NCBI GenBank assembly: GCA_910586665.1
Contig: CAJUIX010000002.1
Location: 123,250-187,249, forward strand
DNA from: an uncultured Duncaniella sp.
GTDB lineage: Bacteria; Bacteroidota; Bacteroidia; Bacteroidales; Muribaculaceae
DNA length: 64,000 bases
Reading direction: 5' to 3'
The position numbers and the translations under genes are program-made. This document shows positions 16,766 to 25,637 of the stretch, piece after piece. Within the stretch, counting starts at the first letter, position 1. The number at the start of each line of letters is the position of its first letter. The notes below the pieces were generated by a model. The model ran no database searches. It had not been told where the DNA came from and saw nothing but the letters and a program-made list of their open reading frames with translations.

Positions 16766-17863
16766 ATGGAAGAATTGAGAAAAACATGTCTTCATGACAA
16801 GCATCTGGCACTCGGAGCACAGATGAGTCCTTTCGGAGGCTTCGATATGCCCATACAGTACAAGGGCATCGTCGAGGAGCACAATGCCGTGCGCAATGCC
16901 TGCGGTGTCTTTGACGTATCGCACATGGGCGAGGTGCTTATCTCCGGCCCTGAGGCTGAGAAGTATGTCAACCATATCTTCTGCAACGATGTCAGAGGCC
17001 TTCAGGACGGCGGCATACTCTATGGTATGATGCTCAACCACAATGGCGGCGTCGTTGACGACCTCCTCGTCTACAAGCGCGGCGAGAATGACTTCCTCCT
17101 CGTCATCAACGCATCAAATATCGCCAAGGATGTTGCCTGGATTGAAGGACAGTCCGAGGGCTATGACGTGGAGATACGCAATATCAGCGACCCGGTAGGC
17201 GAAATAGCCGTGCAGGGTCCCGAGGCGGAAGCCGCGCTTGAAAATATCCTTGACATACGCTGCAAGCACCTAACATTCTATACTTTCACCGAGACGGAAT
17301 ATGAAGGGAAGCCAATCCTCGTCAGCCGCACGGGCTACACCGGCGAGGACGGCTTTGAAATCTACGCCGACCAGGAGACTGTCCGCACTCTCTGGGACAA
17401 GCTTATCGACTCCGGCAAGGTGATGCCCTGCGGTCTCGGCTGCCGCGACACCCTGCGCTTCGAGGTGGGCCTGCCGCTCTACGGCGACGAGCTTGCCGAC
17501 GACATCACTCCCGTCGAGGCCTGTCTGTCGATGTTTGTCAAACTCGACAAGCCCGAATTCATAGGCCGCGAGGTCATCGAGCGCCAGAAAGCAGAGGGAG
17601 CGCCGCGCAAACTCATCGGTCTCGAGCTCCTCGACCGCGCGATACCCCGCCACGGCTACGAGGTGCTCAACGACAAGGACGAAGTTATCGGCTATGTGAC
17701 CACCGGCTACCGCGGCATATCCGTTGATAAAAGCATTGCAGCGGCGCTTGTCGAGACACCTTACGCTGTCAAGGACAGCGAGCTCAAAGTCCGTATCCGC
17801 CGCAAGACATTCCCCGCAAAGGTCGTGGCTAAAAAATTCTACAAAAAATCGTACAAGAAATAA
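16766..17863 (+). CDS. gcvT: Glycine cleavage system aminomethyltransferase (T protein)
   Basis: Takes the aminomethyl group held on lipoyl-GcvH and transfers its one-carbon unit to tetrahydrofolate, releasing ammonia. The 365-residue length is usual. Motifs seen: [21 protein letters not shown] near the start, [11 protein letters not shown], the folate-binding Asp region, [14 protein letters not shown] and [19 protein letters not shown]. It sits 19 bases after lplA and 58 bases before gcvH in the operon. Confidence 0.97.
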   Translation: MEELRKTCLHDKHLALGAQMSPFGGFDMPIQYKGIVEEHNAVRNACGVFDVSHMGEVLISGPEAEKYVNHIFCNDVRGLQDGGILYGMMLNHNGGVVDDLLVYKRGENDFLLVINASNIAKDVAWIEGQSEGYDVEIRNISDPVGEIAVQGPEAEAALENILDIRCKHLTFYTFTETEYEGKPILVSRTGYTGEDGFEIYADQETVRTLWDKLIDSGKVMPCGLGCRDTLRFEVGLPLYGDELADDITPVEACLSMFVKLDKPEFIGREVIERQKAEGAPRKLIGLELLDRAIPRHGYEVLNDKDEVIGYVTTGYRGISVDKSIAAALVETPYAVKDSELKVRIRRKTFPAKVVAKKFYKKSYKK

Positions 17864-17921
17864 AATTTAACCCCCAAACCCATAAAAATTCAACTATCAA
17901 CCCTTTAAAATCACAAAAATT

Positions 17922-18299
17922 ATGAGCAAGACATATTATTCCAAGAGTCATGAGTATGTAACCGTTGACGGCACTACAGGTTTTATCGGCATCAGTGACT
18001 ACGCACAGAATGCCCTCGGCAACGTGGTCTACGTCGATATGCCAGAACAGGGTGACGACATCGAGGCAGGCGAGGAATTCGGTGCTGTCGAGAGTGTCAA
18101 GGCTGCAAGCGACCTCTTCGCACCCGTCAGCGGAGCCGTCCTCGACATCAACGAGCAGCTTATCGACAATCCCCGTCTCATCAACGAGGATGCAATGGCC
18201 AACTGGATTATCAAGATTGAAATCACAGACCCCTCGCAGCTTGACGACCTCATGGACGAGGAAGAGTATAAGGCCTTCTGCGAGTCAGAGCATAAGTAA
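17922..18299 (+). CDS. gcvH: Glycine cleavage system H protein
   Basis: The lipoyl carrier that shuttles intermediates among the P, T and L proteins. 125 residues; the lipoylated lysine is Lys60 in GAVESVKAASDLFAPVSG. The fold-defining HEYV start and the terminal region with NWIIKIEI are present. It is preceded by a 58-base AT-rich gap and followed by gcvPA after 27 bases. Confidence 0.97.
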   Translation: MSKTYYSKSHEYVTVDGTTGFIGISDYAQNALGNVVYVDMPEQGDDIEAGEEFGAVESVKAASDLFAPVSGAVLDINEQLIDNPRLINEDAMANWIIKIEITDPSQLDDLMDEEEYKAFCESEHK

Positions 18300-18326
18300 T
18301 CACCCACTATAGCTATCGTATATAAC

Positions 18327-19712
18327 GTGATACACAGGTATTTCCCACATACCCCGGCCGACATTGCCGCGATGCTCGAGCGCTGCGGCATGGAGAGCCT
18401 CGACGAGCTTTACAGCGACGTCCCCGACAGCCTGAAACTGAAGCGGGACTACGACTTAAAGCCGCAGATGAGCGAGAAGGAGGTCAGAGACTTCTTCGAG
18501 GAGCTTGCCGTGAGAAACCAGCCACTCACCTGCTTCGCTGGTGCCGGTTTCTATGACCACTACAGCCCCGCTGTAGCCCAGTCGATAGTCTCGCGCTCCG
18601 AATTTCTGACCGCCTACACACCCTACCAGCCCGAAATCTCACAGGGAACGCTGCAATACATCTTCGAGTATCAGTCGATGATGAGCCAGCTGACAGGCCT
18701 GGAGGTTTCAAACGCCTCGATGTATGACGGCACAACAGCCGTGGCCGAAGCCATGCTCATGGCCGTAGCCCATGCCCGCAAGAAGAACCGCGTGCTTGTC
18801 TCAGCCACTGTCAACCCTATTTATCGCGAGGTCATCGACACCTACGCACACTACCACGGCGTGACGGTCGACACCATTCCCGAGGCTGACGGCGTCACAA
18901 ATCTTGCCGCGCTGAGCGAGCTGCTCGCTGTCGGCGACGTGGCAGGTGTGATTGTCGCAACTCCCAACTTCTACGGTATCCTTGAAGACTATACCGGCCT
19001 TGCCGATATGGTCCACGAGGCAAAGGCACTGCTGATAATGACCGCACCCGCATCGGCTCTCGGCGTGATCCGCACTCCGGGAGAGTGGGGGGCAGACATC
19101 GCAGCCGGCGAGGCACAGTCGCTCGGTATGCCGCTCAATTTCGGAGGCCCCTATCTCGGATATATCTGCTGCACGAAGGCTCTCATCAGAAAGCTCCCCG
19201 GCAGAATCGTCGGAGCGACCAAGGATGCCGACGGACAGCGTGTGTTCGTGCTCACCCTCCAGGCCCGCGAGCAACATATCCGCCGCGACAAGGCCACATC
19301 CAACATCTGCTCCAACCAGGGACTCATGGCGCTCTATGCCTCCGTATATCTCTCGCTCATGGGAGCAAAGGGTCTGCGCGAGGTCAACGAGCTTTCAGCC
19401 GCCGGCGCCCACAATCTCGCCATACGCCTGGTGGAGACAGGGGCTTTCGAGCTGAAATACCCGGACAAACCGTTCCTCAATGAGTTTGTGGTCAAATTCA
19501 AGGGCGAGGTCAAGCTCGCCGACTTCATCGAGGTCTGCACCTCCTGCGGCTGCCTGCCGGGAGTGATGATTGCCGACGACGAACTCCTCGTATGCGTGAC
19601 AGAGATGCGCACATCTGAGGAAATCGACCGCTATGTATGGCGCGCGGAGACATTCTCCAAGGCTACTCTGCCTAACTACAACGCCGCCACATCACCTGAA
19701 ATGTCTAACTAA
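18327..19712 (+). CDS. gcvPA: Glycine dehydrogenase (decarboxylating) subunit 1
   Basis: The N-terminal half of the two-subunit P protein, which with GcvPB decarboxylates glycine on pyridoxal phosphate. The 461 residues begin at a GTG codon (MIHRYFPHTPADIAAML as translated); this start gives the family's usual N-terminus and lies 27 bases after gcvH. Family stretches include CFAGAGFYDHYSPAVAQSI, YTPYQPEISQGTLQYIFEYQ, TSNICSNQGLMALYASVYLSLMG. The catalytic lysine is not in this subunit, as usual for the split form. Confidence 0.96.
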   Translation: MIHRYFPHTPADIAAMLERCGMESLDELYSDVPDSLKLKRDYDLKPQMSEKEVRDFFEELAVRNQPLTCFAGAGFYDHYSPAVAQSIVSRSEFLTAYTPYQPEISQGTLQYIFEYQSMMSQLTGLEVSNASMYDGTTAVAEAMLMAVAHARKKNRVLVSATVNPIYREVIDTYAHYHGVTVDTIPEADGVTNLAALSELLAVGDVAGVIVATPNFYGILEDYTGLADMVHEAKALLIMTAPASALGVIRTPGEWGADIAAGEAQSLGMPLNFGGPYLGYICCTKALIRKLPGRIVGATKDADGQRVFVLTLQAREQHIRRDKATSNICSNQGLMALYASVYLSLMGAKGLREVNELSAAGAHNLAIRLVETGAFELKYPDKPFLNEFVVKFKGEVKLADFIEVCTSCGCLPGVMIADDELLVCVTEMRTSEEIDRYVWRAETFSKATLPNYNAATSPEMSN

Positions 19713-19729
19713 AGCCACGTCCCGAAACC

Positions 19730-21220
19730 ATGAATAAGAAATATTACGGAAAAGTAATTTTTGAGCTGTCACGTCCGGGACGCCAGGGCTACAGCCTCCC
19801 GGCCAACGGCTATGACGACGCGCTGTCGGCACTTCCCGCCGGACTGCTTCGCACCGAGGCGCCAATGCTCCCGGAGTCCGACGAGCTGACAGTGGTCAGA
19901 CACTACAACAATATGTCGACCAACAATTTCGGCGTTGACACGGGCTTTTACCCCCTCGGTTCGTGCACGATGAAGTATAATCCGAAAATCAACGAGGAGA
20001 TGGCCTCTCTGCCGGCATTTACATCGCTGCACCCCTTCCAGCCGTCGGCGACAGTGCAGGGCGCGCTCGAGGCATACTACACCTTGCAGAAAATGCTGTG
20101 TGAGATTGGCGGCATGGCCGAGTTCACACTCAATCCATACGCCGGAGCACACGGCGAGCTGACAGGCCTGATGGTAATCAGGGCCTATCACGAGAGCCGC
20201 GGCGACATGAAGCGCACCAAGGTGATTGTCCCCGATTCGGCACACGGCACAAATCCCGCCTCGGCAGCCGTCGCAGGTCTGAAGGTCGTAGAGGTCAAGA
20301 GCCTCGCCGACGGTACTGTCGACGTGGAGGCTCTGCGTCCCCTTTTGGACGATACAGTTGCTGCCGTCATGATGACCAATCCCAACACAGTCGGCATCTT
20401 CGAGCACAACATCCCTGAAATTGCCGAGATGGTTCATGCCTGCGGCGCGCTGATGTATTACGACGGTGCGAATCTCAACCCGCTCCTCGGCATAGCCCGT
20501 CCGGGCGACATGGGATTCGATGTCATGCACATCAATCTCCACAAGACCTTCTCGACTCCCCACGGAGGCGGTGGTCCGGGTGCCGGTCCTGTCGGAGTGA
20601 GAGCCGGACTTGAGCAGTTCCTCCCGAATCCGCGGGTGGTGAAGCACCAGGTCAGCGACGACAGTATCTTTGACCTTGACTTCGGAACCGAAAAGGGTCC
20701 TCATGCCCTCGGACGCATCTCGGCATGGCTCGGCAACTTTGCCGTAGAGCTGAGAGCGCTTGCCTACATCCTCTCGCTCGGTAAGGACGGTCTGAAAATG
20801 GCCGGCACGCTCGCCACGCTCAACGCCAACTATGTCAAGGAGTCGCTTCGCGACCTCTACGCACTGCCGATTGACCGCGTGTGCAAGCATGAATTCGTCT
20901 TTGACGGCCTTGCCGACAAGTCGACGGGCGTGACCACCCTGAATGTGGCCAAGCGACTGCTCGACCACGGATTCCATGCACCGACAATCTACTTCCCGCT
21001 GCTCTTCCACGAGTCACTCATGATAGAGCCGACCGAGACTGAGAGCAAGGAAACTCTTGACGAGTTTATCGAAGTGATGCGCGACATAGCCCGCGAGGCG
21101 GCGGAGGACCCGGAGACGGTGAAAAACGCACCTCTGGAGACTCCTATCCGCAAGCCCGACGATACGGCTGCCGCACTGAACCCGGTTGTAACCTTCTCAG
21201 AACTTTGCGTGAATGAATAA
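19730..21220 (+). CDS. gcvPB: Glycine dehydrogenase (decarboxylating) subunit 2
   Basis: The catalytic half of the split P protein. 496 residues; the pyridoxal-phosphate lysine is Lys272 in HINLHKTFSTPHGGGGPGAG. Other family stretches are FYPLGSCTMKYNPKINE, GGMAEFTLNPYAGAHGELTG and PDSAHGTNPASAA. The C-terminal 35 residues form a Pro/Glu-rich tail. Its last 8 bases overlap the lpd gene, so the two are translationally coupled. Confidence 0.97.
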   Translation: MNKKYYGKVIFELSRPGRQGYSLPANGYDDALSALPAGLLRTEAPMLPESDELTVVRHYNNMSTNNFGVDTGFYPLGSCTMKYNPKINEEMASLPAFTSLHPFQPSATVQGALEAYYTLQKMLCEIGGMAEFTLNPYAGAHGELTGLMVIRAYHESRGDMKRTKVIVPDSAHGTNPASAAVAGLKVVEVKSLADGTVDVEALRPLLDDTVAAVMMTNPNTVGIFEHNIPEIAEMVHACGALMYYDGANLNPLLGIARPGDMGFDVMHINLHKTFSTPHGGGGPGAGPVGVRAGLEQFLPNPRVVKHQVSDDSIFDLDFGTEKGPHALGRISAWLGNFAVELRALAYILSLGKDGLKMAGTLATLNANYVKESLRDLYALPIDRVCKHEFVFDGLADKSTGVTTLNVAKRLLDHGFHAPTIYFPLLFHESLMIEPTETESKETLDEFIEVMRDIAREAAEDPETVKNAPLETPIRKPDDTAAALNPVVTFSELCVNE

Positions 21221-22544
21221 GGCAGATATTATAATTATCGGGGCCGGCCCCGGCGGCTATGAGACAGCCGTCGAGGCTGCCGCCCACGGTAAGAAGGTCA
21301 TAATAATAGAGCGTGACCAGCCGGGAGGCACCTGCCTGAACCGCGGATGTATCCCGACGAAGACACTCTGCCGATCGGCCGAAATAGCCCTGACATTATC
21401 GGAGGCAGGGAATTTCGGCGTGCCCTGCGAGGGTTATGCCGTGGATTTCCCGAAGGTGATGAGCCGCAAGGATGAAGTGGTTGCCGAACTGCGCGAAGGT
21501 GTGAAGACTCTTTTGAAGGATGTCGAACTCGTCTATGGAGAGGCATCGTTCAAAAGCGCTGATATAATAGAGGTAGAAGGGGAGTGCTATACTGCCCCGG
21601 AAATCATAATAGCCACAGGTTCCGTCCCGGCAGTTCTCCCGATTGAGGGGAAGGAGTATGCGCTCACGAGTGACGACATTCTTGGCATGACCACCCTCCC
21701 GAAGTCGCTCTGCGTGATAGGTGGCGGTGTCATAGGCATGGAATTCGCGTCGATTTTTGCAGCCTTCGGTGTCGAGGTCACTGTCCTTGAATACTGCAAG
21801 GAGATTCTGCCCCCCTTTGATGCCGAGATTGCCAAGCGTCTGCGCATGTCGCTGAAGCGTCGCGGGATAAACATAGTCACCTCGGCTGAAGTGACAGCTA
21901 TCACCCCCGAATCGGAGGTCCGCTATTCAGTTAAGGGTAAGGAAAAGAGCGTAAGTGCCGAAAAGGTGCTCATGGCCGTAGGGCGCAGGGCGCTTCTACC
22001 TAAGGGGCTTGTCGAGTTGGGAGTGAAAACCAATCGCGGCGCCGTTGTGACTGACGAATCAATGCGTGTGGTGTTCGAAGATGGCAGGGAGTGTGGCAAC
22101 ACGAATCTCTATGCTATCGGTGATGTCAACGGACGATGTATGCTCGCACACGCGGCGAGCCGTCAGGGGCTCGTGGCTCTCGGACTCGCAGAGAATACCG
22201 ACGTCATCCCCTCGGCTGTCTTCACAAACCCGGAGTGCGCTATGGTCGGACTGACCGAAGAGCGTTGTGCCGAGCAGGGACGGAACGTGAAAATCGGCAA
22301 GGCCACCTTCCGTGCCAACGGCAAGGCTCTCGCAATGGGTGAGACAGACGGTCTCGTCAAGATGATTGTCGATGCCGACAGCGATGAAATCCTCGGCTGC
22401 CACATCTGCGGGGCACATGCCGCCGACCTCGTGCAGGAGGTGGCTACAGCCATGCAATCTCGGCTCAAGGCATCGGATATAGGTGCGACAGTACATGCCC
22501 ACCCGACACTCGGCGAGGTGGTGATGGCTGCCGTCCCGAAATAA
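21213..22544 (+). CDS. lpdA: Dihydrolipoyl dehydrogenase (L protein)
   Basis: Reoxidises dihydrolipoyl-GcvH with NAD+ using FAD. 443 residues. The FAD-binding GAGPGGYETAVEAA lies at the start, the redox disulfide is Cys41/Cys46 in GGTCLNRGCIPTK, the NAD-binding segment is VIGGGVIGMEFASIFAAFG, and the active-site His-Glu region is VHAHPTLGEVV near the end. As the last gene of the glycine-cleavage operon, and overlapping gcvPB by 8 bases, it probably serves this complex. It ends 9 bases from the convergent DUF4924 gene. Confidence 0.96.
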   Translation: MNKADIIIIGAGPGGYETAVEAAAHGKKVIIIERDQPGGTCLNRGCIPTKTLCRSAEIALTLSEAGNFGVPCEGYAVDFPKVMSRKDEVVAELREGVKTLLKDVELVYGEASFKSADIIEVEGECYTAPEIIIATGSVPAVLPIEGKEYALTSDDILGMTTLPKSLCVIGGGVIGMEFASIFAAFGVEVTVLEYCKEILPPFDAEIAKRLRMSLKRRGINIVTSAEVTAITPESEVRYSVKGKEKSVSAEKVLMAVGRRALLPKGLVELGVKTNRGAVVTDESMRVVFEDGRECGNTNLYAIGDVNGRCMLAHAASRQGLVALGLAENTDVIPSAVFTNPECAMVGLTEERCAEQGRNVKIGKATFRANGKALAMGETDGLVKMIVDADSDEILGCHICGAHAADLVQEVATAMQSRLKASDIGATVHAHPTLGEVVMAAVPK

Positions 22545-22553
22545 CCAGTATAG

Positions 22554-23108
22554 TCAAGACTCTTCCGGCGGGAAGAGTTTGTCCTCACGGTCGAGGTGGT
22601 AATCCTTGGTGAGCAGTGCGAGGAAACGTGAAATCTGCGCCACGGCATTTTGTGTTTCAGGCGATATTTCCTTGCTTTGGAGACGAAGCATCAACATGCC
22701 GTAGAGCGCGTTGAAGCAGGTCTCGATTTCGCCGGTAGGATTATCGCCCGATTTGGCACGAAGCTCCACGATATATGGCAGTGTCTTATAGAACTCGGCC
22801 GTGTATTCGGGAAAACGCGGGTCTTTCAACAAGGCAAGGTGCAGATCAGTCAGCTGAATGATCACATTCTTGTTGAGTTGGAGGTGCCCGCTTTTTTCAA
22901 TATCCTCGCGGCGCATCATGTCGATTAGCGACTCATACCACTCGGTCATTTCCTTCTCCTGCGCGGGTTCGAGATTGAATTTGTCGATGACGTTGGCCTT
23001 GATGCGCTCGATGTCGAGACCGTTGGCGCGGATGATGTCCTCAATCTGCCACATATAGAGCAGATATTCGGCTATGTTTTCCTTATGCTTCTGGGATGCG
23101 ATGTACAT
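22554..23108 (-). CDS. DUF4924 family protein
   Basis: A 184-residue, mostly helical cytoplasmic protein that matches the Bacteroidetes DUF4924 family as I recall it (start MYIASQKHKENIAEYLLYMWQ, middle GEIETCFNALYGMLMLRLQ). No catalytic motif, signal peptide or membrane helix is visible. It stands alone between the convergent glycine-cleavage operon and the divergent menD gene. No function is known for the family. Confidence 0.85.
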   Translation of the reverse strand: MYIASQKHKENIAEYLLYMWQIEDIIRANGLDIERIKANVIDKFNLEPAQEKEMTEWYESLIDMMRREDIEKSGHLQLNKNVIIQLTDLHLALLKDPRFPEYTAEFYKTLPYIVELRAKSGDNPTGEIETCFNALYGMLMLRLQSKEISPETQNAVAQISRFLALLTKDYHLDREDKLFPPEES

Positions 23109-23180
23109 ACTGGTGATTATATTTTAAAATTGTGTCCCCCGCGGAGGGGAGGTCTACAAAATTAACATATTCCGATTGAA

Positions 23181-23214
23181 TTTGGTGCATAGTTATATCA
23201 ATTTTGTAATTTTG
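23181..23214 (+). promoter_or_regulatory. Promoter of menD
   Basis: TTTG (23181-23184), a 22-base spacer and TAATTTTG (23207-23214). The spacer is 2-3 bases longer than usual. The predicted leader is about 22 bases. Confidence 0.5.
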
Positions 23215-23239
23215 TATTGATTTTACAGCTATTGAACCC

Positions 23240-24925
23240 ATGATTACGACCGATAAGAAATCCTGCAACATCGTTGCCGACCTGCTGATTGCCCACGGTA
23301 TATGCAATGTCATAATCTCGCCCGGAAGTCGCAACGCGCCCCTGGTAATGGCCCTTTCACGCCGCGGAGAGCTGACGGTTGATGTGGTTATCGACGAGCG
23401 GAGCGCTGCCTTCATTGCCCTCGGCCTGTCGTTGCAGAGCGGCAAGCCGGTAGCGCTCGTATGCACGAGCGGGACGGCGCTGCTGAACTATGCGCCTGCC
23501 GTCGCGGAGGCTTTCTACCGCTGCATCCCCTTGATAGTCATCTCTGCCGACCGTCCGCAGGAGTGGATTGACCAGGATGACTCGCAAACCATATGGCAGC
23601 AGGAAGCTTTGGCGCCATACGTCAAGCGCAATTGTGACATACCCGCGCATCTCGAATTTGAAAATGGGAAGTGGGTGTGCAACCGTCTTGTCAACGACAT
23701 CCTGCTTGAGGCTGTCAACGGTCGCAAGGGGCCAGTACATATAAATGTGCGACTCGACGCACCGCTCAACCGCACGGCGGAAGTTGCGGCTGATGTCAAC
23801 CGCGTCGTGCGCATGGTGTCACCCTCTACGGAGCTGCCGACAGCAGAGGCGCGGCGTCTCGGCACGCTGCTTGCATCGCCCAGAAAGGTTCTAATCATTG
23901 TGGGATTTCATGAGCCTGACGAAAAGCTCAATCGGGCGCTTGCCAAACTTGCACGGCTGCCGAATGTGGCAGTCATGACCGAGAGTATAGCAAATCTGCA
24001 CTCGCCGCTCTTCGTGAGCCGAATTGATTCGACTCTCTGCCGGCTGTCGGCGGAGGAGAAACGGGAGTTGGCACCCGATGTTGTCATTACTGCCGGTGGC
24101 GCACTGGTGTCACGCTTTGTCAAGGAGTGGATAAGGTCGATAGATAATGTGGAGCACTGGCATGTCGGGCAGACACACACGACCGTCGACTGCTTCAAGC
24201 ATCTCGCCCTCAGAGTAGAGATGCAGCCTGCCGTATTCTTGCGCCAACTGGCGTCGGCTATGCAGATACACCGAGAGCCATCGGCCTACGGAGAGCGCTG
24301 GAGAGAGGCTGCGGCAATGGCTGCCGACGCGCATGACCGCTACATGGCCTGCTGCCCGTGGTCTGACATGAAGGCTTTCTCATATATTATACCGAATATT
24401 CCCGCAGGGTGGAACCTTCATTTGTCAAATGGCACGCCCATACGCTACGCCCAGCTCATGGATTGCAGCCGCATACACCGCAGTGACTGCAACAGGGGTG
24501 TGAGCGGAATCGACGGCTGCACATCGACCGCCTTAGGGGCATCTATTGCCTATTCGGGGACAACGCTGTTAATCACAGGCGATATGAGCTGCCAGTATGA
24601 CCTCGGAGCCTTGGCTTCACAACTCGTAAGCCCGAAATTCAAAATCATAGTAATATGCAATGGTGGTGGCGGGATATTCCGCTTCATCTCCTCGACCTCC
24701 GGGCTGCCCGAACTTGAAAAATGTTTTGCAGTAGGCACACGTTTGCCTCTGCGGGAGCTTGCCGAAGGCTACGGTTTCGCATATTTTGAGGCTCGTTCCG
24801 AGGAAGAGCTGTACAAGAGCTTTGCGGGATTCGCGGAGTGTGACGACAAGCCGGCCATACTCGCAGTCTTCACTCCGCCGGAGGAGTCTGCCGAAATTCT
24901 GAAAGGGTATTTTCAGCCAGCCTGA
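23240..24925 (+). CDS. menD: SEPHCHC synthase (menaquinone biosynthesis MenD)
   Basis: Thiamine-diphosphate enzyme that joins 2-oxoglutarate-derived succinic semialdehyde to isochorismate, the first committed step of menaquinone synthesis. 561 residues. Motifs: IISPGSRNAPLVMALSRR near the start, the cofactor-activating Glu in VDVVIDERSAAF, CTSGTALLNYAPAVAEA, and the ThDP-binding region TGDMSCQYDLGAL...VICNGGGGIFRF. It is not next to other men genes here. Its last 56 bases overlap the convergent MurU-like gene on the other strand. Confidence 0.96.
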   Translation: MITTDKKSCNIVADLLIAHGICNVIISPGSRNAPLVMALSRRGELTVDVVIDERSAAFIALGLSLQSGKPVALVCTSGTALLNYAPAVAEAFYRCIPLIVISADRPQEWIDQDDSQTIWQQEALAPYVKRNCDIPAHLEFENGKWVCNRLVNDILLEAVNGRKGPVHINVRLDAPLNRTAEVAADVNRVVRMVSPSTELPTAEARRLGTLLASPRKVLIIVGFHEPDEKLNRALAKLARLPNVAVMTESIANLHSPLFVSRIDSTLCRLSAEEKRELAPDVVITAGGALVSRFVKEWIRSIDNVEHWHVGQTHTTVDCFKHLALRVEMQPAVFLRQLASAMQIHREPSAYGERWREAAAMAADAHDRYMACCPWSDMKAFSYIIPNIPAGWNLHLSNGTPIRYAQLMDCSRIHRSDCNRGVSGIDGCTSTALGASIAYSGTTLLITGDMSCQYDLGALASQLVSPKFKIIVICNGGGGIFRFISSTSGLPELEKCFAVGTRLPLRELAEGYGFAYFEARSEEELYKSFAGFAECDDKPAILAVFTPPEESAEILKGYFQPA

Positions 24926-25637
24926 GCGAGTCAGGCTTACCGATGTCTATCCAGTGAAAATTTTCCGCGGGTGTGTAGGACTCGATGTCGAGTCGACGGC
25001 ACATGTCGGTGTAGAAGGGGGTGATTGAAAATTTGCTCTCAGCCTCGGCGTATTGCCGCAACAAAGGGAATATTGTAGGATTGACAATATGTACGCCGTC
25101 AAAGGCCTTCATACACATGTTGCCGACGCTATCCAAGCCGAATGGGCTGCGGACCTCGCCGGTACGGACATTCGTCCAGCCGGTCATTCGTCCCTCGCGG
25201 TCGAAGAGAAGGTAGCGTGAAGTAGAGCGCTGCGAGACGAGGAGGGTGACGTCGCGCGAGGAACTTTCATGCGCATCCTGCATCTTTCGAATGTCAAAAT
25301 CGGTAAGAATATCGGCGTTATGAAGCAGTATTGGCTCGCTGCCGTCGAGGAGCGGGCGCGCTTTTAGCAGTCCACCTCCAGTGTCGAGCAGGCGGTCACT
25401 CTCATCGCTTATGCGGATGTCGATGCCGAAGTTATTATTGGCAACAAGGTAGGAAACTATCGCTTGCGCATGGTGGTGGACATTGACAACGATGTAGCTG
25501 ACTCCGGCAACCTTGAGTTTCAGAAGCACGCGGGCAAGCATCGGGATGCCTCCGACCTCTACGAGGGCCTTGGGGGTGTCGCGGGTAATCTCTCCGAGCC
25601 GTGTGCCGAGTCCGGCAGCAAAAATCATGGCTTTCAT
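24870..25637 (-). CDS. MurU-like sugar-1-phosphate nucleotidyltransferase
   Basis: A 255-residue NTP transferase. The start MKAMIFAAGLGTRLGEITRD contains the nucleotide-binding signature GLGTRL, followed by PKALVEVGGIPMLARVL. LLHNADILTDFD supplies the metal-binding Asp, and HWIDIGKPDSLRLAE ends the fold. The family covers MurU (UMP transfer to MurNAc-1-phosphate) and other sugar-1-phosphate enzymes. The ATG at 25637 overlaps the stop of the kinase-RapZ gene (ATGA), so they form a coupled pair like amgK-murU of Pseudomonas peptidoglycan recycling. An upstream start at 25760 would lie inside the kinase gene and is rejected. The function is inferred from this pairing. The 3' end overlaps menD on the opposite strand by 56 bases. 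Confidence 0.8.
   Translation of the reverse strand: MKAMIFAAGLGTRLGEITRDTPKALVEVGGIPMLARVLLKLKVAGVSYIVVNVHHHAQAIVSYLVANNNFGIDIRISDESDRLLDTGGGLLKARPLLDGSEPILLHNADILTDFDIRKMQDAHESSSRDVTLLVSQRSTSRYLLFDREGRMTGWTNVRTGEVRSPFGLDSVGNMCMKAFDGVHIVNPTIFPLLRQYAEAESKFSITPFYTDMCRRLDIESYTPAENFHWIDIGKPDSLRLAENTLSEFRQTPPAE

Noticed and set aside
19769..21010. 413-codon reverse-strand frame opposite gcvPB
   Set aside because: Long only because of the GC-biased codon use of gcvPB; no family features.
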